A stretch of 64,000 nt of DNA from G963665405 sp963665405 (GCA_963665405.2 OY762261.2:186001-250000), one strand, 5' to 3'; positions 36,291-46,232 are shown, counted from the first letter of the stretch. Notes: generated by a model from the sequence alone, not told the origin. Numbers and translations are program-made.

Positions 36291-36571
36291 GGCCGTGATC
36301 GCGCCCGCAAACTGTAGAACTCTACGATGACCGACATCATCGGAACCGAAGACTATCCTCTCGAACCGGCGTTGCCTTGCCTGATATCGCGTTCATGCAT
36401 CGAACAAGTCTAGCACGGCATCCGCGGGGTTTGCGTGACGATTTGTCGGCAAGAGGTAAGAATTCGGGATGCTTTGAGACGTCCAGTTCGCTGAAGCGCG
36501 ACGCCCGCGGATGGTAGAGCATAGAGAGGAAACCTTGTGCGCCCGCCGGCCCGAGCTCTTGCGGGATAAAG

Positions 36572-37861
36572 TTGTCCAACTCTAACCCACTCAACCGGCT
36601 TGTCCCGATCCGGCCGTCGATTCAGACGATAACCCTCGGGGTGTCGCTGGCCTGGGTCGCCTGCATCTTCTACCTCGCGGTCGCTCCCCTGCCACCCGAT
36701 GTACCCACCCTCGAACCAGGGTCGACGGCGTCTCTGGGCCACTACGGAACGAACCTGGTGTTCGGGGGGTTGGTCTATCTGCTGATCGGGAGGCGGTCCA
36801 CGGACGTCGCCGGCCTGGCCAGGGACGCCGTCATGAGCGTCGGCCTGGTTGTGCTGCTTGGTGTGGTGACCGAGGGAGTCCAGCTCATCGTGCCGGAGAG
36901 GACGGCTTCTATCGCCGATCTGCTCTACGATGGCGCCGGAGCGGCAACAGGGGTCGCCGCCGTTATCCTGCTTGAGCGCACCAGGGCGAGCCGGTTCCAA
37001 CTATCGGCCGTGGGCTCGGCCGGCACGACCGTACTCATCGGGCTGGTGATCGTCGGCGGCATCCTGTGGACCGCGGAGCCCCCCTATCTCGACGAGTGCG
37101 GCCCGAACGTGGACATCGTGGCCAGACCAGGCTCGACCGACTCGCCTGGAGGCGCCGGGTCCGCTGGCTCAGGTGTCCGCGTCACCGACGGACTGGTCGT
37201 CTACTACGACTTCAGCGAGGGGACCGGGGAGGTCGTGCACGATGTCGGCGGCGTGGGCGCGCCTCTCGACCTTGTCATCCTCGACCGCGACAAAGCCAGG
37301 TGGATTCTCGGCTCGAAGGGCATCGAGTTCGTCGATGCCGGCACGGCGATCCGGAGCCGGTCTAGAGCCGCCAAGATCTACGATGCCCTCACCGCCAGCA
37401 ATCAGTTCACCGTAGAGGCCTGGGTCGTGCCCTCCGATCTCGAGGATGGCGACCCCCCGAGACGTATCGTGGCCGTTTCAGCCGGTACGTGGAGGCATCA
37501 GGTGAATCTTCATCTAGGCCACGACGGTCCGGACGGGGTCTTCCGGGTGAGGACAACCTGCGACTACTACATATCCGCATCGACTGCTCGGGTCTTCACG
37601 GGCACGGGTCGTCCAACGCACCTGGTGGCGAGCTACGACGGATCGACGATGCGAACTGTGGTGGACGGAGTGGCGCTGGAGACGTTCGACGGGTTCGATG
37701 GGACTTTCGGCAACTGGGACCCGGACTACCCCCTGGTCATAGGGAACGAGGCCACGTTGACGCGCTCGTTCTTGGGCACGATCATGCTGGTTGCCGTCTA
37801 CGACCGCGCGCTCTCAGACGAGGAGATTCGTCAGAACTTCGAGGTGGGTCCAGACGGCTAG
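36572..37861 (+). CDS. VanZ-like membrane protein fused to a LamG-type lectin domain
   Basis: 429 residues from a TTG at 36572. The N-terminal VanZ-like part has four or five membrane helices with the family motif GHYGTNLVFGGLVYLL and later VTEGVQLIVPERTASIADLLYDGAGA. After a last helix (about 150-170) and a Gly/Ser/Pro linker comes a LamG/concanavalin-A-like domain (about 210-425; GLVVYYDFSEGTGE, FTVEAWVVPS, VYDRALSDEEI) predicted outside the cell. VanZ-like proteins are membrane proteins linked to glycopeptide resistance and cell-envelope stress, but most lack a lectin domain. The substrate and role are unknown. Confidence 0.82.
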   Translation: MSNSNPLNRLVPIRPSIQTITLGVSLAWVACIFYLAVAPLPPDVPTLEPGSTASLGHYGTNLVFGGLVYLLIGRRSTDVAGLARDAVMSVGLVVLLGVVTEGVQLIVPERTASIADLLYDGAGAATGVAAVILLERTRASRFQLSAVGSAGTTVLIGLVIVGGILWTAEPPYLDECGPNVDIVARPGSTDSPGGAGSAGSGVRVTDGLVVYYDFSEGTGEVVHDVGGVGAPLDLVILDRDKARWILGSKGIEFVDAGTAIRSRSRAAKIYDALTASNQFTVEAWVVPSDLEDGDPPRRIVAVSAGTWRHQVNLHLGHDGPDGVFRVRTTCDYYISASTARVFTGTGRPTHLVASYDGSTMRTVVDGVALETFDGFDGTFGNWDPDYPLVIGNEATLTRSFLGTIMLVAVYDRALSDEEIRQNFEVGPDG

Positions 37862-37913
37862 GGGGTGTCACCGGGCGAGCCGGACCGGGCCGCACTCAGG
37901 CTCCCGCCGTTCT

Positions 37914-39044
37914 TTAGTAGCTCTGGAACAGACGTCCCCAGCCGGTCTTCATGGCCTCTCTAACGCGCTTGCGGCCGATGAAGCGCAGCCAGTATTCGTT
38001 GTGATAGAGGTTCGAGGCCACGAAGGCCCACGGCGCCAGAGGGGAGCGGAGCAGGATGCCCTCAAGGGGCTTGAGGGGTCCCCAATAGATCAGCTTCTGC
38101 CCCCGGCTGGCAAAGGTGTTCTCCGATCCGGAGAAGTGCCAGTTGACCCCACTGATGTCCTCGCCGACCACGTCGATTTCGCCGATCTCACCCGAGCCCA
38201 GGCCGGACTCGTGAGCGAGGCGGATGAACTTGATCGACATGGGGTCGAAGCCCATCAGCGTCGCGGCCACGGCGTCGATGGCGACCTGGTCCGCCCCGGC
38301 CAGTATCACGTTCTTTTCGTGCCACCGCATCGCCCTGGGCCCCGGGCCGTCGCCGGCGAACGTGCCGTCCGTCACGGCGAAGACGCCGGAGTGAATCTCC
38401 TTCTGGATGCTGAGCAGGTCGACGAGCGTCTCGTGGATCACCGAATGGGTCCAGTGCCGCCGGCGATTCAGGAGGCCGCCGAAGGCGTTCTTCATGGCGC
38501 CCGTGATCGTCGTGAAAACGTGGGTCTTGACCGTGGGCAGGTGCACGATGTTCTTCCCGAAGAACATCTCCGGCACCTCGATGCCCTCCGGATATATCTC
38601 GTCCAGGGCGAGCATCTTGGCCCTGGGCTCGTAGCGGACCCACTTGACCGGGGGGACGTCCAGGTAGACGCTTTCGAGCCCGTGCCGGTCCTGAGCGGCC
38701 TTGTGCTTGTTGTTGAGCTCGCCCTCTCTGGGGTCGACGACGACGGTGCCGTTGTGGGCGGCTATCGGCTTCTCGTAGCCATCGGCCAGGAGGGTCTTGA
38801 CCACGCCTTCGATCTGCCACGGAGTGGTCGAGCAGGCCGGATAGTAGTGCTGCCAGGAGATGTTGATCTTGAGGAGGGTCGGCGCGCTCTTCGGCAGGAA
38901 CGCCTGGTAGCCGGCCAGGTGCATCGCCCGCGCGATGTCGTCCTGGACCGTCTCCGGGGTGGTGTAGACGACGGCAACCTTGGACCTGGTGGTCACGCTG
39001 GCCACGCCAGACCTGTCGGGCTGAGTCTCAGGGGTCTGTTTCAT
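37914..39044 (-). CDS. DUF362 family protein
   Basis: 376 residues. It shows the DUF362 pattern: KINISWQHYYPACSTTPWQ near residue 60, the VHLPTVKTHVFTTITGAMKNAFGGL middle motif and VILAGADQVAIDAVAATLMGFDP. No ferredoxin cysteines are seen, although many DUF362 proteins have them. The family has no assigned biochemical role. It stands alone on the minus strand; the neighbouring genes do not suggest a pathway. Confidence 0.85.
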   Translation of the reverse strand: MKQTPETQPDRSGVASVTTRSKVAVVYTTPETVQDDIARAMHLAGYQAFLPKSAPTLLKINISWQHYYPACSTTPWQIEGVVKTLLADGYEKPIAAHNGTVVVDPREGELNNKHKAAQDRHGLESVYLDVPPVKWVRYEPRAKMLALDEIYPEGIEVPEMFFGKNIVHLPTVKTHVFTTITGAMKNAFGGLLNRRRHWTHSVIHETLVDLLSIQKEIHSGVFAVTDGTFAGDGPGPRAMRWHEKNVILAGADQVAIDAVAATLMGFDPMSIKFIRLAHESGLGSGEIGEIDVVGEDISGVNWHFSGSENTFASRGQKLIYWGPLKPLEGILLRSPLAPWAFVASNLYHNEYWLRFIGRKRVREAMKTGWGRLFQSY

Positions 39045-39125
39045 CTCTTGCCGGCTTGTCTCGTTCGGTGTCGGGAGCGCGGCCTAGGCATCGCCATGCC
39101 CCCCTTGGGGAGAGTGGAGTGAAAT

Positions 39126-39178
39126 CTGAGGGACACCCTCAGACTCCCGGGATAGGGGCTTCGCCCCTCTGCACACCC
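39126..39178. repeat. Dispersed palindromic repeat copy
   Basis: CTGAGGGACACCCTCAG followed by ACTCCCGG (39126-39150) is identical to the core at 3304-3328; the following 25 bases (a GGGGCTTCGCCCC hairpin, then CTGCACACCCC) are similar to the flanks there. The two inverted repeats lie between the DUF362 and rpoD genes and could be REP-like units or transcription punctuation. Confidence 0.65.
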
Positions 39179-39286
39179 CGTGATCATCCTCGTCGCGACC
39201 CCGGCTGGTCTCGAAGCGCCTGAAAGCAGAGGGCGCAGCAGATTTCCACCCGCTGCGCCCCTGAAGGTCTTCCTACTCGCCTCGCG

Positions 39287-40846
39287 CTACTCCAGGAAGT
39301 CTTTGAGCTTCTTGGAGCGGCTGGGGTGGCGGAGCTTCCGAAGGGCCTTGGCCTCGATCTGCCGGATCCGCTCTCGGGTGACACCGAAGTCGCGGCCGAC
39401 CTCCTCGAGGGTGCGGCTGCGCCCGTCCTCGAGCCCGAACCGTAGCTGGAGCACCCTGGCCTCGCGGTCGCTGAGGGTAAACAGGACATCGTCCACCTGC
39501 TCCTTGAGCAGCTGGTAAGAGGCTGCCTCCGACGGCGCCATGGTGCTCCGGTCCTCGATGAAGTCGCCCAGGTGGCTGTCCTCTTCCTCGCCTATCGGAG
39601 TCTCGAGAGAGACCGGCTCCTGTGAGATCTTGAGGATCTCCCTCACCTTCTCGGGCGGCACGTCCATGCCGGCGCCGATCTCCTCGCTGGTGGGCTCGCG
39701 GCCGTACTCCTGCACCAGGCGCCGGCTTACGCGCAGCAGCTTGTTGATGGTCTCGACCATGTGAACCGGAATCCGGATAGTGCGTGCCTGGTCGGCGATG
39801 GCCCGGGTGATGGCCTGCCGGATCCACCACGTCGCGTAGGTGCTGAACTTGTAGCCCTTCCGATAGTCGAACTTCTCGACGGCCCGGATGAGGCCGATGT
39901 TGCCCTCTTGAATCAGGTCCAGGAGCGACATCCCGCGGCCGATGTACTTCTTGGCCACGCTGACGACGAGACGGAGGTTGGCTTCGGCCAGGTGCCGCTG
40001 GGCGTTCTCGCCCTCGACCTTGATACGCGCCAGGTAGCTGTAGAAAACCAGCTCGTAGGACTCAAGTGCCCTGGTGAATTCAGGGTCGGCCAGGGTGTCC
40101 TTCAGCTTGTTGATCATGACGCTGCTGTCGAGCACCTCGAAGGTCTCGTCCGGCAGCAGCCGGCTATCGACGGAGAGCGCCAGAAGGTCGGGCTTGATCT
40201 CGAGCGGTTCCCTGTTCGTGATGTCGCCAAGCGCGTTGAGGATCTCCTCGACAAGCTCCCCGTCCAGCAGCTCCCGCAGTCTCGGATCTGTTCGAAGCTG
40301 TTCGAGCGACTTGTCCCCGCTGATTCCCAGGAACCTGCTCACGCTTTTGAGGAGCGGCTCGGCCTCGCTCAGACGGTTAAGAATCTCCCGGATCACCTGC
40401 CACGACTTGGGGGTACGGCCGTCAGGCCCGGTGATACTCTGCTCAACCACCGCGAGCTGCTTGGACGCCTCCATGCTGCGCGCCAGCACCCGCTCATCGG
40501 CGGCCTTGAGCAGGCTTACCCTGCCGATCTCCCGAAGGTACATGCGGACGGGATCGTCGATCATCTCGACCGTTTCGATATCCTGGCTCCATGTCGTGCG
40601 GGTCCCTGGCTCCGACTCCGAGTCGGAGTCGTCGTCAGTGGCGGTAGCCGCCGACCCGTCCCTGCCGTCGGACTCCCGGTCGGACGAACGATCGTCCCGA
40701 TCCTCCGTCTCTTCCTCGTTGTTGTCGTCCGGCCGGTGGCCGTCCTCACGTGAGTTGGTGAGCTGCATCAGGTCCCGAGGCGAGGTCGCGGCCTCTAGGC
40801 CTCGGAGCACGTCTTCGCTATCTTCGCTGTCCATTGGTCTCTTCAT
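39287..40846 (-). CDS. rpoD: Primary RNA polymerase sigma factor RpoD/SigA
   Basis: 519 residues. An acidic, Ser/Asp-rich N-terminal extension (about 1-90) is followed by region 1.2 (MIDDPVRMYLREIGRVSLL), region 2 (LRLVVSVAKKYIGRGMSLLDLIQEGNIGLIRAVEKFDYRKGYKFSTYATWWIRQAITRAI), region 3 (HMVETINKLL) and region 4 with HTH (RTLEEVGRDFGVTRERIRQIEAKALRKLRHP). It directs RNA polymerase to housekeeping promoters. dnaG lies 15 bases upstream in the same direction, the macromolecular-synthesis arrangement seen in many bacteria. Confidence 0.96.
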   Translation of the reverse strand: MKRPMDSEDSEDVLRGLEAATSPRDLMQLTNSREDGHRPDDNNEEETEDRDDRSSDRESDGRDGSAATATDDDSDSESEPGTRTTWSQDIETVEMIDDPVRMYLREIGRVSLLKAADERVLARSMEASKQLAVVEQSITGPDGRTPKSWQVIREILNRLSEAEPLLKSVSRFLGISGDKSLEQLRTDPRLRELLDGELVEEILNALGDITNREPLEIKPDLLALSVDSRLLPDETFEVLDSSVMINKLKDTLADPEFTRALESYELVFYSYLARIKVEGENAQRHLAEANLRLVVSVAKKYIGRGMSLLDLIQEGNIGLIRAVEKFDYRKGYKFSTYATWWIRQAITRAIADQARTIRIPVHMVETINKLLRVSRRLVQEYGREPTSEEIGAGMDVPPEKVREILKISQEPVSLETPIGEEEDSHLGDFIEDRSTMAPSEAASYQLLKEQVDDVLFTLSDREARVLQLRFGLEDGRSRTLEEVGRDFGVTRERIRQIEAKALRKLRHPSRSKKLKDFLE

Positions 40847-40861
40847 CTTTCCCCCACATCC

Positions 40862-42688
40862 TCAGCGTGCTTCCGGCGGAATTGCTCCACGTCCATGAAA
40901 TAGCTCTTTCAGTCTGGTGTTTACAGCGGAAATGGGCTCTTCCAGGTCCCTGTGCGGTGGAAGGCTCGCGTCATCGGTGGCGAGGAGGCTTTCCTGGAGC
41001 TCTTGGAGATGACGCTCTTCGAGACGCCCAAGACACTGAGCCAGTGCAGCCTCCGCGGTCGGCCGGTCGGCTGGCGCCAGCTCCAGCTGAATCAAACGAT
41101 CGAGACGATCGTGCAGAGTTCGATCTAGAGAGTCTCGCAACCTGTCTATTGTAGTACATTTCAGCCAGGTAGTAAAGACCTCCCGGTACTCGCTGCTGCC
41201 GAAGTTCTCGGGCGCGAAGTCCTTGACCCGTTCGCGAAGCTCAGGACGGTTCAGTAGCAGCGCGAGCGCGTAGTCCTCGACAGCCTCCCGACGCTCCGGG
41301 GAGAGAGCGGAGAGGCTCGCCCCTCCCTTGTCGGGCGCTGCGTAGCCGCGGCGGGCCCTCGGCCCAGTCCGTCCGCGCGGACGCCCGATGCTTGCTTTCA
41401 GGGCGTCCACGCTCACATCCAACGCCTTGGCGAGTTTTTCGAGGTATTCGTACTGTTCCAGATCGGTCTGCGGCTTGAATATGAGAGGTGCGATGAACTC
41501 TGCGGCCTCCGCTTTGCCGGCAGCGCTCGTCAAGTCGAACCTTTTCGGTATTTCCCCAATGATGTGATCGAACAAAGGAACGGCATCAGCGATCAGCCGC
41601 TCCCATTCCTTGATGTCCTTTCTAATCAGAGTGTCTGGGTCGGCGCCCGCCGGTAGCGCAGCGATTGTTAGTGTGAAATCCCGACGGGGATGAAGCGGTC
41701 CCATCCTGGGATGAGTCATTGCGGGCCGCTGCGCCCCAACAGTGTGCCACGACGCTTCGAGACTCCGGAAAATCGCCTCCTGTCCGGCGGTATCCGGATC
41801 TAGAGCGAGAACGAAGCTGCTCGCGAGGGGCTTGACCTGTGCCACCTGCTGCTCTGTCAGCGCGGTGCCCATCGAGGCGACGACGTTCTCGTAGCCGGCC
41901 TGGTGGGCGGCTATGACGTCCATGTAGCCTTCGACGACGATCCCGGTCTTCTGGGCCTTGATAGCCGACCCGGCCAGGTGGAGCCCATAGAGCGTTCCCC
42001 GCTTGTCGAAGACCCTCGTCGCCGGCGTGTTCAGGTATTTCGGCGGCGCCCCGTCCAGCGACCGTGCTCCGAATCCGGCGACACGTCCCTGACGGTCGTG
42101 AATGGGAAACATGAGTCGGCCGTAGAAGAAGTCTCGCGTGCTTCCGGCCTCGTTGCGGCGGACGAGTCCAGCATCGACCGCTTGGTCGATCAAGAAGCCC
42201 AGCCCCGTGAGGTGGTCCTTGAGCCGGGTCGAACCCGCCGGGCTCAGCCCCAGCTGGAACATGGAAGCCGCCGCCGAGTCTACGCCCCGCTCCTCCAGGT
42301 ATCGGCGGGCCGACTCTCCCTCACCGCCGGCCAGTAGCTCTTGGAAATATCGGACCGCCTCCTGGTTGATCGTGTAGATACCTTCCGAGCGATCCCGGTC
42401 GGCCTTCGGGGCGATCTCGACACCGGCCTTCTGAGCCAGCGTTCTGAGCGCCTCGCCGAACTCCAGGCGCTCCGCCCGCATCACGAAGGAGATTACGTCG
42501 CCACCGGTCGCGCACGCCCCGAAGCACCGCCAGGACTGGCGGTCGGGGCTCACGATGAACGATGGCGTCTTCTCGGTGTGGAACGGACACAGCCCCTTGA
42601 GGGTCCGCCCCGACTTCCGAAGGCTTACGTAGCCGGAGACGGTGTCGACGATGTCCAGTCGCTGCTTGATTTCGTCTACAGTGCTCAT
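40862..42688 (-). CDS. dnaG: DNA primase
   Basis: 608 residues from the ATG at 42688. The CHC2 zinc motif is present (LCPFHTEKTPSF...WRCFGACATGGD), followed by the primase catalytic core and TOPRIM domain (GIVVEGYMDVIAAHQAG, LALDPDTAGQEA). The C-terminal DnaB-binding part is the least conserved. The longer frame to 42946 adds an arginine-rich, unlikely N-terminus that overlaps the upstream gene, so it was rejected. It makes RNA primers for replication. Confidence 0.95.
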   Translation of the reverse strand: MSTVDEIKQRLDIVDTVSGYVSLRKSGRTLKGLCPFHTEKTPSFIVSPDRQSWRCFGACATGGDVISFVMRAERLEFGEALRTLAQKAGVEIAPKADRDRSEGIYTINQEAVRYFQELLAGGEGESARRYLEERGVDSAAASMFQLGLSPAGSTRLKDHLTGLGFLIDQAVDAGLVRRNEAGSTRDFFYGRLMFPIHDRQGRVAGFGARSLDGAPPKYLNTPATRVFDKRGTLYGLHLAGSAIKAQKTGIVVEGYMDVIAAHQAGYENVVASMGTALTEQQVAQVKPLASSFVLALDPDTAGQEAIFRSLEASWHTVGAQRPAMTHPRMGPLHPRRDFTLTIAALPAGADPDTLIRKDIKEWERLIADAVPLFDHIIGEIPKRFDLTSAAGKAEAAEFIAPLIFKPQTDLEQYEYLEKLAKALDVSVDALKASIGRPRGRTGPRARRGYAAPDKGGASLSALSPERREAVEDYALALLLNRPELRERVKDFAPENFGSSEYREVFTTWLKCTTIDRLRDSLDRTLHDRLDRLIQLELAPADRPTAEAALAQCLGRLEERHLQELQESLLATDDASLPPHRDLEEPISAVNTRLKELFHGRGAIPPEAR

Positions 42689-42735
42689 CGGTGTTTCAAC
42701 AGCTCGATCCGTTCTCGGCGCACGGACGTGCGCCC

Positions 42736-43095
42736 CTACTCGGTGCCCTGTCCGAGGGCGAACCGGGCGATCCTGTTGATAGGCTGCCGGACGCTCTTCA
42801 CATGCCATCCGATGTGATCGATGCTCGACCTCAGATCGACCAGACGGTCGCCCACGTCGCCCCAGCCGCCGGAGGCCCTCAGGAGCAGGTCGATCCGATC
42901 TGAGATCTCCGAGTGCGCGGCCCACAGGTCGCCGAGGTCCGTGCAAAGTGCTGCAAGGTCGTCGTCGAAGGACTCCGGGAGGCCCAGCTCCCTGAACTTG
43001 ATGACGACCTCGTGGGCGGTCAGCGCGGCCCCCCGAGCCCGCTCGACGTTCGGCTCGAGAGCTTCAGCCGGCACAGCGTCGGACGGCTCAGCCAT
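42736..43095 (-). CDS. Small helical protein of unknown function, upstream of dnaG
   Basis: 119 residues, helical throughout, with no membrane segment or catalytic motif. It overlaps the next gene upstream by eight bases and precedes dnaG by 47. The position in a dgt-dnaG-rpoD block suggests cotranscription. The family was not recognised. Confidence 0.6.
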   Translation of the reverse strand: MAEPSDAVPAEALEPNVERARGAALTAHEVVIKFRELGLPESFDDDLAALCTDLGDLWAAHSEISDRIDLLLRASGGWGDVGDRLVDLRSSIDHIGWHVKSVRQPINRIARFALGQGTE

Positions 43096-43357
43096 CGTGA
43101 ACCGAGGAGTAGTGGGTGGCGTAGCTTGTCCACGGCTCGCGGATCATCTCCAGGCAGAGCCTCTGGGCCTCGGGACTCATGCGGTTCACCTGTTCGAAGA
43201 TGCTCTTCCAGAGATGGTCTGCCTCTCTTTTCCAGGGCCCAGCCTCGAGCCCGTGGGAGTCGCGCTGCATCGCCTCGAGGATTTCGTGGATGAGCTTGAC
43301 CTGGTTGCGGACTGTCCTGGAACGCATGCGATCGGTGACCGAGGCGGGCGGCGTCAT
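43088..43357 (-). CDS. Small protein of unknown function between dgt and dnaG
   Basis: 89 residues, helical. The ATG at 43357 overlaps the TGA of the upstream dgt (ATGA overlap), and its end overlaps the next gene. The tight packing supports a real gene. No motif was recognised. Confidence 0.62.
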   Translation of the reverse strand: MTPPASVTDRMRSRTVRNQVKLIHEILEAMQRDSHGLEAGPWKREADHLWKSIFEQVNRMSPEAQRLCLEMIREPWTSYATHYSSVHDG

Positions 43358-44430
43358 ACCAGGGTGCTCCGGAGCCCGTCGGCGATTCCGGGCTCGATCC
43401 GCTCGGCCTGGCGGGCGGCGTACAGGTCCGTCATTCCCGCGACATAGTCAACCACGACCCTGTCGCCCGGTCCAGCCCGCTCGGCGAGGTCGGACGGCAA
43501 CATTGCGGGGTCGTCCATGAACACCCGGTAGAGAAGCCGCACGATGTTGCGGGCGGTCTGTCCGGCCTCCCCGCCGTCCTGCGGGACGTAGACCTTCTCG
43601 AACATGAACTCGCGGAGGACGTTCATCGCGTCTCTGACACGCGGGCTCATCACGATGTCGGGCCGCGTATCGGCGGCGGTGCCGTCACTACCGCTCGCGG
43701 CCCAGGAGGCGCGCACGACGTCGGTCACCATCGTGTTGATCCGCTGAGAGTGTCGCAACCCGAGGACCTCGGACACCTCGGCCGGCAGGTCCTCGGCGCG
43801 GAGAACGCCGGCCCTGAAGGTATCGTCCAGGTCGTGGTTCAGATAGGCAAGGGCGTCCGACAGGCGGCAGATCTGGGCCTCGAGGGTGAGCCCGTCCGGC
43901 AGAGTGGCGCCCAGGAAGTCGCCCCTCGGCTTGGAGTGGTGGAGAATCCCCTGGCGAACTTCGTACGTCAGGTTGAGGCCCTTTCCATCCTTCTCCAGGT
44001 GGTCGACGACCCGGAGACTCTGCTCGCTGTGACGAAACCCCTCGGGGCGGAGGTCGTTGACCGCCCCCTCGCCGGCGTGGCCGAATGGAGTGTGACCCAG
44101 GTCGTGCGCGAGGCCGATCGCCTCGGTCAGGTCTTCGTTCAGGTCCAAAGCCCGGGCGATGGTACGGGCTATCTGTGCCACCTCCAGCGTGTGGGTGAGG
44201 CGGGTGACGTAGTGGTCGCCGGACGGGGCGATGAAGACCTGGGTCTTGTGCTTGAGCCGGCGGAAGGCCATCGAGTGGATGATGCGATCCCGGTCGCGCT
44301 GAAACTCGGTGCGAACGGTGCACGGGTCTTCAGGGACCGCCCGGCCCTGGCTCTCCGTGGACCGTGCAGCATACGGCGACAGGGAATCCTCCCTGTGTTC
44401 GAGGCGCTGACGAATGGCGGTTTCGATCAC
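43354..44430 (-). CDS. dgt: Deoxyguanosinetriphosphate triphosphohydrolase-like protein
   Basis: 358 residues. The HD-domain signature is clear: RDRIIHSMAFRRLKHKTQVF, then RLTHTLEVAQIARTIARAL and GLAHDLGHTPFGHAGE (HD pair), with a downstream DYVAGMTDLYA. Family members hydrolyse dGTP or other dNTPs to the nucleoside and triphosphate. The length fits the dGTPase-like group 2 that lies next to dnaG in many Chloroflexota and Gram-positive genomes. It starts the block that continues to rpoD. Confidence 0.9.
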   Translation of the reverse strand: MIETAIRQRLEHREDSLSPYAARSTESQGRAVPEDPCTVRTEFQRDRDRIIHSMAFRRLKHKTQVFIAPSGDHYVTRLTHTLEVAQIARTIARALDLNEDLTEAIGLAHDLGHTPFGHAGEGAVNDLRPEGFRHSEQSLRVVDHLEKDGKGLNLTYEVRQGILHHSKPRGDFLGATLPDGLTLEAQICRLSDALAYLNHDLDDTFRAGVLRAEDLPAEVSEVLGLRHSQRINTMVTDVVRASWAASGSDGTAADTRPDIVMSPRVRDAMNVLREFMFEKVYVPQDGGEAGQTARNIVRLLYRVFMDDPAMLPSDLAERAGPGDRVVVDYVAGMTDLYAARQAERIEPGIADGLRSTLV

Positions 44431-44503
44431 GGCAACTGCGGGCGCCGGGTGTATTGAGAGCAGCGGAGAGGGGCTAGCCCGGCGGCGAGGACATTGTACA
44501 TCG

Positions 44504-46120
44504 TCACCTGACGATCTGGAATGGAGGCATCATGGTAGGCACCTGTACCTCCAGGAGGACCGGAGCGTCGGTGCTCAGGGCCTTCCTGAGAGCAGGTCCG
44601 AGACCATCCGGGTCCGTCCGCATCCCAACCGCGCCGTGGGCTTCGGCCAGCTTCACGAAATCCGGGTTGCGCAGCTCGGTGGCGATGTATCGACCGCCGA
44701 AGCGGTGGGTCTGGTCCCACCTGGAGGCGCCAAAGGCATCGTTGTTGAAGAGTATCGTCACCAGGTTGATCCCGTGGGCCACGGCGGTCGACAGCTCGCC
44801 GGAGGAGTACATGAAACCCCCGTCGCCGGTGATGCTCACGACCTGCCTGCCGGGCGCCGCGACCTTGGCCCCGAGTCCCACCGGAAAGGCGTATCCGAGG
44901 GTGGCGAAGTAGGAGGACGTGACGTAGGTCCCCGTCCGGCGCACAGGAAAGGCCATATGGCCCCAGTAGCCGATGTTGGTGACTCCGCCGACGACCACAG
45001 CGTCGTCGGCCAGCCCGGCTCGTATGGTGTCGACAATCTCCAGCTGGCGGGGTGCCAGGCCGCGAAGCTCGCCGGCATGGGTGGTCTTGTATCCCTCGAT
45101 CTCCTCTCGGCGAGAGGGCTTCGGCCCGCTGATCTCCCGTAGCCTCAGATTCAGCCGGGTGAGCGCCTCCCGCGCGTCCGCCTCGATGCCCACTTCCGTG
45201 TGGTAGCTCTTGCCGATCTCCGACGGGTCAATGTCGATGTGGATCACTCGCTGGGCGTCGAGCTTCAGCCCTTCGAGCAGGAACCTGGTCCCGACGGCAA
45301 GAACGACGTCACTCTGAGGCAAGATGCTGTAGGCGGGCCCGAGAGACGCGTAGCTGGCGCCGACGGACAGGTACTCCTCTTCTGGAACAGCACCCTTGCC
45401 CTCCCTGCTCGTCAGGACCGGCGCCTGGACGTAGTCTGCCAGCCGCTGCAGCTGCTCGGAGGCGCCCGAAAGGACGACTCCGCCGCCGGCATAGATCGCC
45501 GGCCGGCTGGACCCGGCCAGGAGCTGCGCCGCCCGGTCGATGTCGGACGACCCTGGGAGCAGTCTGGGATACTCCTCGGGCTCTATCAGGTCGACGTCGA
45601 CCGACGCCATCAGCGTGTCGGGGGGGATCTCCAGCTCGACAGGTCGCGGCCTGCCGGTCTTGAGCTGCCGGAACGCCTCTTGGACAGCCTCAGGAATCTG
45701 CCCGGCGTCCGTCACGCGGTGATTCCACTTGGTGATCGGCTTGAAGACATCGAGCTGATCGTCGACCTCGTGGAGCTCGCCACGGCGCTTGCCCAGCGAC
45801 GCGCTGGGGATCTGGCCGGACACGAGCAGCACCGGCGACGACGACGCGTAGGCGGTGCCGATGGCCGCGACGGCGTTGAGCGCGCCGGGCCCAGGTACGA
45901 CCATCGCCACTCCGGGCCGTCCCGTGACCCTCGCGTATCCGTCGGCCATGTATGCCGCGGCCTGCTCGTGGCGTGTGTGTACCAGACGGATCTGGTCTCT
46001 GACTTCGTAGAGGGCGTCGATGGCGGGCATCATCTGGACGCCCGGCAACCCGAATATGGTGTCTACACCCTCAGATCGCAACGATCCAGCGAGGGCCTGG
46101 GCTCCGGTCATCTTCGGCAT
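44504..46120 (-). CDS. Thiamine-diphosphate-dependent enzyme (acetolactate-synthase-like)
   Basis: About 538 residues from the ATG at 46120; an upstream ATG at 46144 adds eight residues. Three ThDP-family domains: N-terminal Pyr domain with the catalytic Glu in RHEQAAAYMADGYARVTG, a central domain, and the C-terminal PP domain with the GDG...NN motif (ITGDGGFMYSSGELSTAVAHGINLVTILFNND). The sequence resembles acetolactate synthase large subunit and related decarboxylases, but no small regulatory subunit gene is near, so biosynthetic acetolactate synthesis is not assured. The substrate is unassigned. Confidence 0.85.
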   Translation of the reverse strand: MPKMTGAQALAGSLRSEGVDTIFGLPGVQMMPAIDALYEVRDQIRLVHTRHEQAAAYMADGYARVTGRPGVAMVVPGPGALNAVAAIGTAYASSSPVLLVSGQIPSASLGKRRGELHEVDDQLDVFKPITKWNHRVTDAGQIPEAVQEAFRQLKTGRPRPVELEIPPDTLMASVDVDLIEPEEYPRLLPGSSDIDRAAQLLAGSSRPAIYAGGGVVLSGASEQLQRLADYVQAPVLTSREGKGAVPEEEYLSVGASYASLGPAYSILPQSDVVLAVGTRFLLEGLKLDAQRVIHIDIDPSEIGKSYHTEVGIEADAREALTRLNLRLREISGPKPSRREEIEGYKTTHAGELRGLAPRQLEIVDTIRAGLADDAVVVGGVTNIGYWGHMAFPVRRTGTYVTSSYFATLGYAFPVGLGAKVAAPGRQVVSITGDGGFMYSSGELSTAVAHGINLVTILFNNDAFGASRWDQTHRFGGRYIATELRNPDFVKLAEAHGAVGMRTDPDGLGPALRKALSTDAPVLLEVQVPTMMPPFQIVR

Positions 46121-46232
46121 GTTGGGCTGACCCCTCCGTGACACTCTCTCAAGACATAGCGTAAACGCCTGCCATGGGGTTTGACACCAGTAACGGCCGC
46201 CGCGGCTGGGACGGGTCTACTCGCCGATAGCG

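Noticed and set aside
37791..39122. 443-codon plus-strand frame opposite the DUF362 gene
   Set aside because: No recognisable domain, and the minus-strand DUF362 motifs are clear.
42689..42946. N-terminal extension of dnaG
   Set aside because: The added 86 residues are arginine-rich, have no family counterpart and overlap the upstream gene; the ATG at 42688 matches the normal primase start.
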